Source: a bacterium
Lineage (GTDB): Bacteria; Joyebacterota; Joyebacteria; Joyebacterales; Joyebacteraceae
Direction of reading: 5' to 3'
Length of the DNA: 64,000 nucleotides
NCBI GenBank assembly: GCA_025774245.1
Contig: JALGWI010000003.1
Span: 26,840-90,839 of the forward strand
Each line of letters begins with the position of its first letter. The stretch's first letter is position 1. Below are positions 60,005-64,000 of this stretch, one piece after another. The notes beneath the pieces were generated by a model that did not search any database, had not been told where the DNA came from, and saw only the letters and a program-made list of their open reading frames with translations. A program made the position numbers and the translations under genes.

Positions 60005-60925
60005 TCACCCCGGCGAGCCTCTCCTCGCGCGCGCGATGTCCTCGGCGATCTGCCGGGCGAGCTCCTCGGTGCTCTCGAAGCGCCTCTCGCCGCGGATCAG
60101 CTCGAGCACATCGACCGAGAGCGTGCGGCCGTAGAGGTCGGCGTCGAGGTCCAGAACGTGCACTTCGGCCCGCCGCTCCCCCTCCCCAAAGGTCGGTCTG
60201 GAGCCCACGTAGAGAAGCCCGGTGCGGCCCTCGAGGCTCACCACGCTGACGCGGTAGACCCCGTCCCGTGGGAGGAGCTTCCCCTCGGGCAGTCTCAGGT
60301 TCGCGGTCGGGCTCTTGAGGAGCCTGCCTGCTCCGTCGCCCGCGACGACCTCTCCCCGGAGGGAGTACGGGCGCCCCATCATGGTGTGAGCCTCGTCGAC
60401 GCGTCCCTCGGCCACGCAGCGCCGGATCCTCGTGCTCGAGATGGGCCGTCCGTCGTGCTCGACCGGCGGGATCACGTCGAGGCCGTAGCCGATCTCGGCT
60501 CCGAGCTCCGAGAGCTTCCCGATGTCGCAGCAGCGGCCCCGTCCCATGTGGAAGTTGTACCCGAGGACCAGGTGCGACCCGCGACCGACGCGCAGCGACG
60601 AGAGGAACTCGTGGGCGTCCTCGTTCGCCACCTCACTCGTGAAGTCGACGACGAGGAGCGTGTCGAGGCCCGTCTCGGCGATGATCTCCGCCTTCTCGTC
60701 GGTCGGCGTCAGGAGCCCTGGCGCGCGGTCGGGCGAGACGACGGCGATCGGGTGGGGCTCGAACGTCACGGCGACCGACTTCCCCAGGCGCCCCGCGGCG
60801 GTCTCGACCAGCTCGGTGAAGACGGCGGCGTGCCCTCGGTGGAAACCGTCGAAGTTGCCGACCGTAATCGTCAGGGCGGTCGGGTCGATGTCTCGTAGCT
60901 CGTCGGGACTGCGAACGATCCTCAC
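60005..60925 (-). CDS. ribF: Bifunctional riboflavin kinase / FAD synthetase
   Basis: Makes FMN and then FAD from riboflavin. The GTG at 60925 with AAGGAG 11 bp upstream gives 306 aa, the usual length; a GTG at 60958 would add eleven residues. N-terminal adenylyltransferase domain: VGNFDGFHRGH (the HIGH-like motif is FHRGH), GYNFHMGRGR, ISSTRIRRCVAEGRV. C-terminal kinase domain: GRPYSLRGEVV, SPTANLRLPEGKLLPRDGVY and GSRPTF. Between rpsO and truB, a common position. Confidence 0.96.
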   Translation of the reverse strand: MRIVRSPDELRDIDPTALTITVGNFDGFHRGHAAVFTELVETAAGRLGKSVAVTFEPHPIAVVSPDRAPGLLTPTDEKAEIIAETGLDTLLVVDFTSEVANEDAHEFLSSLRVGRGSHLVLGYNFHMGRGRCCDIGKLSELGAEIGYGLDVIPPVEHDGRPISSTRIRRCVAEGRVDEAHTMMGRPYSLRGEVVAGDGAGRLLKSPTANLRLPEGKLLPRDGVYRVSVVSLEGRTGLLYVGSRPTFGEGERRAEVHVLDLDADLYGRTLSVDVLELIRGERRFESTEELARQIAEDIARARRGSPG

Positions 60926-60986
60926 GGTTTCGAGTGCTCCTTCGTGCGATGCGGACACAGCCGGGCCCCGCCCGCGGCCTCCCGAG

Positions 60987-61889
60987 CTACGGCGCGTCGA
61001 CGAAGACCCGCACCGGCTTCACGACGACGTTCCCCTCACCGGCCTCACGCCTTCCCACGGCGGCGAGTTCCACTCCATCCGAGGTGATCCGGACGAACTC
61101 GCCCTCGCCCGGACCGGGCAGCCGCTCGGCGTCGACCTCCACGGACCCTCCTGTGGAGATCGTCTCCTCCTCGTCCTCGTCGATGCGGAGGATGGGGAAG
61201 TCGGGAAGAGCGTCGAGCATCGAGACGCCGAGCGATTCGACGTCGCGCCCGGCCCGCTCGACCTGTCCGAGCGGGAGCGCTTGGCCGATGTCGAAGGGCC
61301 CGACGCGCGTTCTGTTCAGCTGCCCGAGGTGCGCTCCGCAGCCGAGGACCTCGCCGACGTCGGCGGCGAGCGTCCGGACGTAGGTCCCGCTCGAGCAGAC
61401 GACCCCGAATTCGACGGCGGGGGGCTCGAAGCCGAGGAGATCCAGGCGCTCGATGTTGATGGTCCTCGCCTGGCGCTCGATGACGATGCCCTTCCGCGCG
61501 AGAACGTAGAGCGGGGTTCCCTCATGTTTGATCGCCGACACCATCGGAGGCACTTGTTTGATAGTGCCCACGAAGCCCGCGAGGGCGCGTTCCACGGCCG
61601 ATCTCGTGACGCCCCCCGGATCGCGCGTCTCGAGGACCTTCCCGTCAGCGTCCTGCGTGTCCGTGGTGACGCCGAGAATCATGTGGCCGCGGTACTCCTT
61701 CACGTCGTCGACGAAGAAGTGGGCGAGCCGGGTGGCCTTCCCCACCAGCACGACCAGGACGCCGGTCGCTCCAGGATCGAGCGTGCCGGTGTGGCCGACC
61801 TTCCTCACGCGGGACGATCGCCTGATGCGTTCCACGACGTCGTGCGACGTCATCCCTGACGGCTTGTCGACGACGAGCACCCTTCCCAA
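60987..61889 (-). CDS. truB: tRNA pseudouridine-55 synthase
   Basis: Forms pseudouridine in the T-loop of all tRNAs. It has 300 aa. Motifs: VLVVDKPSGMTSHDVV, the catalytic-aspartate loop VGHTGTLDPGATGVLVV, QVPPMVSAIKHEGTPLY and SSGTYVRTLAADVG. A C-terminal PUA-like region is present. The start is a TTG (61889) with GGAGG 5 bp upstream; no ATG or GTG is better placed. Confidence 0.96.
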   Translation of the reverse strand: MGRVLVVDKPSGMTSHDVVERIRRSSRVRKVGHTGTLDPGATGVLVVLVGKATRLAHFFVDDVKEYRGHMILGVTTDTQDADGKVLETRDPGGVTRSAVERALAGFVGTIKQVPPMVSAIKHEGTPLYVLARKGIVIERQARTINIERLDLLGFEPPAVEFGVVCSSGTYVRTLAADVGEVLGCGAHLGQLNRTRVGPFDIGQALPLGQVERAGRDVESLGVSMLDALPDFPILRIDEDEEETISTGGSVEVDAERLPGPGEGEFVRITSDGVELAAVGRREAGEGNVVVKPVRVFVDAP

Positions 61890-61990
61890 GGAAACCTCCG
61901 ACTCCGGGGACGCCTTCGCAGGCGGGCGAACTCAACGGGCGAGCTCCGCGCACGGGCCCCACCGGCAGCCCGCGGGCGGCCCGCCGGCCC

Positions 61991-62974
61991 CTAGAGGAAC
62001 TCCGCGACGGTCGTGAGGATGCGCGCGCGGGCCTCGGCGATGGTGCCGGGTATCACGACCCCGGCCGCGGCGCTGTGCCCTCCGCCCCCGAGCACGCGCG
62101 CGACAGCGTTGACGTCGACCTCGCCCGCGGATCGGAGGCTTGCCCGGACGCTGCCCTGCTGTTCCCTCAGAAGGACAGCCACGCGAACCCCCTCGACGAG
62201 ACGCCCATGCGACGCCAGCCCTTCCAGGTCCTCACCGCTCGAGCCCGTCTCGCGTCGCATCTCGTCCGTCAGCGTGAGCACAGCGACCTGCCCCTCGAAC
62301 TCGGTCGTGGCAGTGCCGAGGACGAGACCGAGAAGCCGGAGCCGACCTATCGGCTGCTGCGCGTAGACGCGACGGGCGATCTCGGCGGGCGGGGCTCCCA
62401 GTTCCACGAGGCCCGCGGCGGCCGCGAGCGTCCGTGCGTCCGTGTTTCCGAAACGGAACCCGCCCGTGTCGGTGAAGACGCCGGTGTAGAGGAGCGTCGC
62501 GATCTCCGTCGAGAGTCCCCCGTAGGGCTCCAGGATCTCGAAGAGCAGAAGACAGGTCGACGACGCCCCGGGATCGACGAGGTTGACCGTTCCGAAAAGC
62601 GTGTTGCCCGGGTGGTGGTCGATGTTGAGAACGGGGTCCGCGGTTTCCAGAAGCGTCGACGGGAGGTCGAGCCGGCTCGCGTCGGGCGCGTCGAGGGAGA
62701 CGAGGCCGAACCCCGTCGTGTCGTCCGGAAACTCGAGGCCGATCGAGTCCGCGCCAGGCAGGAAGGCGTAGGGGGCCGGGGCGCCCTCCGGCGACACAGC
62801 GACCGCCTTCCTCCCGCGATCCGCGGACCATCTCGCGAGCGCCAGCATGGCTCCCAGCGCGTCGCCGTCCGGATTCCTGTGGGACACGATCACGAGCGGA
62901 TCGTCCCCGTCAAGGATCCGATGGATCTTCTCCCGATCCCTCTGGGTCAGGTTCGTGTTCGCGCTCTTCATCAT
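61991..62974 (-). CDS. nrnA: Bifunctional oligoribonuclease / PAP phosphatase (NrnA, DHH family)
   Basis: Degrades nanoRNAs and pAp, with Mn-dependent DHH chemistry. It has 327 aa. DHH domain: SHRNPDGDALGAMLAL, VSLDAPDAS, NIDHHPGN (the DHH triad), GVFTDTGGFRFGNT. DHHA1 domain: GGGGHSAAAGVVI. The ATG overlaps the 3' end of rbfA by 65 bp, with GAGGTG about 13 bp upstream inside the rbfA frame. rbfA-nrnA-truB-ribF is a widespread order. Confidence 0.94.
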   Translation of the reverse strand: MMKSANTNLTQRDREKIHRILDGDDPLVIVSHRNPDGDALGAMLALARWSADRGRKAVAVSPEGAPAPYAFLPGADSIGLEFPDDTTGFGLVSLDAPDASRLDLPSTLLETADPVLNIDHHPGNTLFGTVNLVDPGASSTCLLLFEILEPYGGLSTEIATLLYTGVFTDTGGFRFGNTDARTLAAAAGLVELGAPPAEIARRVYAQQPIGRLRLLGLVLGTATTEFEGQVAVLTLTDEMRRETGSSGEDLEGLASHGRLVEGVRVAVLLREQQGSVRASLRSAGEVDVNAVARVLGGGGHSAAAGVVIPGTIAEARARILTTVAEFL

Positions 62975-63308
62975 GGATTCGCTTCAGCACCTCGTTGATC
63001 CGAATGTAATTCTCGGCCGAGTCGTCGAGCACGAACGTGAGGTCCGGGGACACCCTGAGGTGCAGCGTGTGCGCGAGTTCCCCCCTCAGAAACCGGCGCG
63101 CCTTCCGGAGGAGGCGCATCCTCTTGTGCCTCTCCTCGTCGTCGCACATGAAGCTCACGAAGACCTTGGCGTAGTGCATGTCCTCGGACAGCTCCACGCG
63201 CGTCACCGTGACCATGCCTATTCGGGGGTCGCCCATCTTGCGGTCGAGTATGAACGAGAGCTCCCGCTTGATGGCTTCCCCGACCCTGAGAATCCGTTTG
63301 TGTGCCAC
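62910..63308 (-). CDS. rbfA: 30S ribosome-binding factor A
   Basis: Assists 16S rRNA 5'-end maturation. I prefer the GTG at 63308 (VAHKRILRVGEAIKREL) with AAGGA upstream, giving 132 aa. The KH-like fold is clear: DPRIGMVTVTRVELSEDMHYAKVFVSF-type strands, LRKARRFLRGELAHTLHLRVSPDLTFVLDDS. The C-terminal 24 residues are an acidic extension beyond the family core, and this extension overlaps the start of nrnA. Confidence 0.94.
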   Translation of the reverse strand: MAHKRILRVGEAIKRELSFILDRKMGDPRIGMVTVTRVELSEDMHYAKVFVSFMCDDEERHKRMRLLRKARRFLRGELAHTLHLRVSPDLTFVLDDSAENYIRINEVLKRIHDEEREHEPDPEGSGEDPSDP

Positions 63309-63377
63309 CTTCGATCCTTCGTGCACGAGTCGTTCGCGGCGGGAAGACCCGCCGGACGTCGTCGTGCGACGTTGATC

Positions 63378-63659
63378 CTAGCCGATGTCCATGTGATGTT
63401 CGACGACGTCGACTCGGGGATCCGAAAGGACCAGATCGAGGACCTTCGAGAGCACCTCGTTGGCGAACCGTCCGTCCGACGCGACGACCGCCACTCCGAG
63501 CACGGCGCGCTGCCAGACATTCTGGTCCCCCACGTCGGCCACGGAGACGTTGAACCGAGCCTTGATCCGGTCCTTGAGGCTGTTGACGACGCGTCGCCGC
63601 GACTTGAGCGACCGGCTCTCCGCGATTCGGAGGTCGATCTCGAGCGTTCCGACGGTCAA
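63378..63659 (-). CDS. ylxP: DUF503 / YlxP family protein
   Basis: Conserved small protein of the nusA-infB operon, possibly a ribosome-assembly partner of RbfA; its function is not established. It has 93 aa with the family pattern LEIDLRIAESRSLKSRRRVV, SLKDRIKARFNVSVADVG and WQRAVLGVAVVASDGRFAN. TTG start at 63659. It lies between infB and rbfA. Confidence 0.93.
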   Translation of the reverse strand: MTVGTLEIDLRIAESRSLKSRRRVVNSLKDRIKARFNVSVADVGDQNVWQRAVLGVAVVASDGRFANEVLSKVLDLVLSDPRVDVVEHHMDIG

Positions 63660-63720
63660 GCGCTGTGCCCCGCCGTTATCCGGCGATCGCCGTCAGCCGG
63701 GCGATCCTCTCGCTTCGGGG

Positions 63721-64000
63721 TCACCCGGCGTCAGGCTCGCTGAGCTTCCTCGCGACCTCTTCGATGTCGTAGACCTCTATGAGGTCTCCGGCCTGGAAGT
63801 CGACCAGGCCTTCGATCGCGATGCCGCACTCGAAGCCGGTCTGGACCTCTCTCACGTCGTCCTTGAACCGCTTGAGGGACCCGACGGCGCCCTCGTGGAA
63901 GAGCATCTCGTCGCGGATGACGCGCGCCTTGGCGCCCCGCTTGACGGAGCCCGACAGGACGTAGCAGCCTGCGATCACGCCTCGTCCCGGGATCTTGAAC
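63721..64000 (-). CDS. infB: Translation initiation factor IF-2, C-terminal end (partial)
   Basis: The reading frame runs off the right edge of the window, so only about 93 C-terminal residues are seen. They match domain IV, which binds fMet-tRNA: PGRGVIAGCYVLSGSVKRGA, then VIRDEMLFHEGAVGSLKRF, DDVREVQTGFECGIAIEGL and DFQAGDLIEVYDIEEVAR. The GTG at 63978 is internal, not a start. First (upstream) member here of the infB-ylxP-rbfA-nrnA-truB-ribF run. Confidence 0.95.
   Translation of the reverse strand, partial: FKIPGRGVIAGCYVLSGSVKRGAKARVIRDEMLFHEGAVGSLKRFKDDVREVQTGFECGIAIEGLVDFQAGDLIEVYDIEEVARKLSEPDAG

Overview
The window is 64 kb of GC-rich bacterial chromosome, densely packed with core genes and almost entirely transcribed leftward: of about 63 protein genes, only the first gene and a glutamine synthetase read rightward. 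The cell looks Gram-negative, with dTDP-rhamnose and phosphoheptose sugar genes, several lipoproteins and secreted TPR proteins. Several gene orders nevertheless match those of Gram-positive bacteria (tadA-SRP RNA-dnaX-ybaB-recR; ispE-spoVG-prs-rplY-pth; pgsA-cinA-ligT-recA-recX). The SRP RNA is the large, Alu-domain type. Together with a GGGP-synthase-family protein, a four-subunit pyruvate:ferredoxin oxidoreductase and a membrane pyrophosphatase, this suggests a deep-branching, probably anaerobic or facultative lineage, perhaps an FCB-group candidate phylum such as the Eisenbacteria. That placement is inference only. I see no insertion sequence, prophage, integrase, CRISPR array or rRNA gene.

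Layout. 0.1-5.3 kb: a secreted two-module protein, an anion/cation permease, a foldase lipoprotein and the rpsF-rpsR-rplI ribosomal genes. 5.3-14.5 kb: ychF, membrane pyrophosphatase, pth, rplY, prs, tRNA-Gln, spoVG, ispE, a polyprenyl-phosphate phosphoribosyltransferase homologue, udk and gmhA. 14.5-28.2 kb: rfbD, rfbA, a GGGP-synthase-like gene, alaS, recX, recA, thpR, cinA, pgpA, pgsA and the porGDAB operon. 28.2-32.2 kb: recR, ybaB, dnaX, large SRP RNA, three tRNAs and tadA. 32.3-35.7 kb: a sensor kinase and a receiver-GGDEF diguanylate cyclase behind a near-perfect sigma-54 promoter.

35.7-42.3 kb is the most unusual part: five co-directional genes between two terminators. They encode a SbcD/YhaO-like nuclease, a Rad50/YhaN-like ATPase with a membrane hairpin in its coiled coil, a membrane-anchored CHAT-family protease with a zinc ribbon, a sigma-70-family (ECF-like) factor and a soluble double zinc-finger anti-sigma factor. 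The arrangement suggests a DNA-end or damage sensor coupled through proteolysis to a transcriptional response. It recalls the CHAT protease/anti-sigma/sigma logic of type III-E CRISPR systems, but there is no CRISPR here.

42.4-49.5 kb: a lipoprotein, three tRNAs (with the first cluster, all four serine isoacceptor types), a membrane metallopeptidase, a cysteine desulfurase, two TPR proteins and a secreted cyclophilin. 49.5-55.7 kb: glutamine synthetase, a beta-carbonic-anhydrase-like protein, asnS and a Ktr/Trk potassium system. 55.8-64 kb: a UbiA prenyltransferase, dut, pnp, rpsO, ribF, truB, nrnA, rbfA, ylxP and the 3' end of infB, the classical translation/RNA-processing cluster.

Eight good vegetative promoters share the form TTGAC(A/C/T), a 17-18 bp spacer and TAnnnT, giving a usable consensus for this organism. 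All boundaries, starts and structures were read by eye. Homology calls rest on recognised motifs, not on searches.
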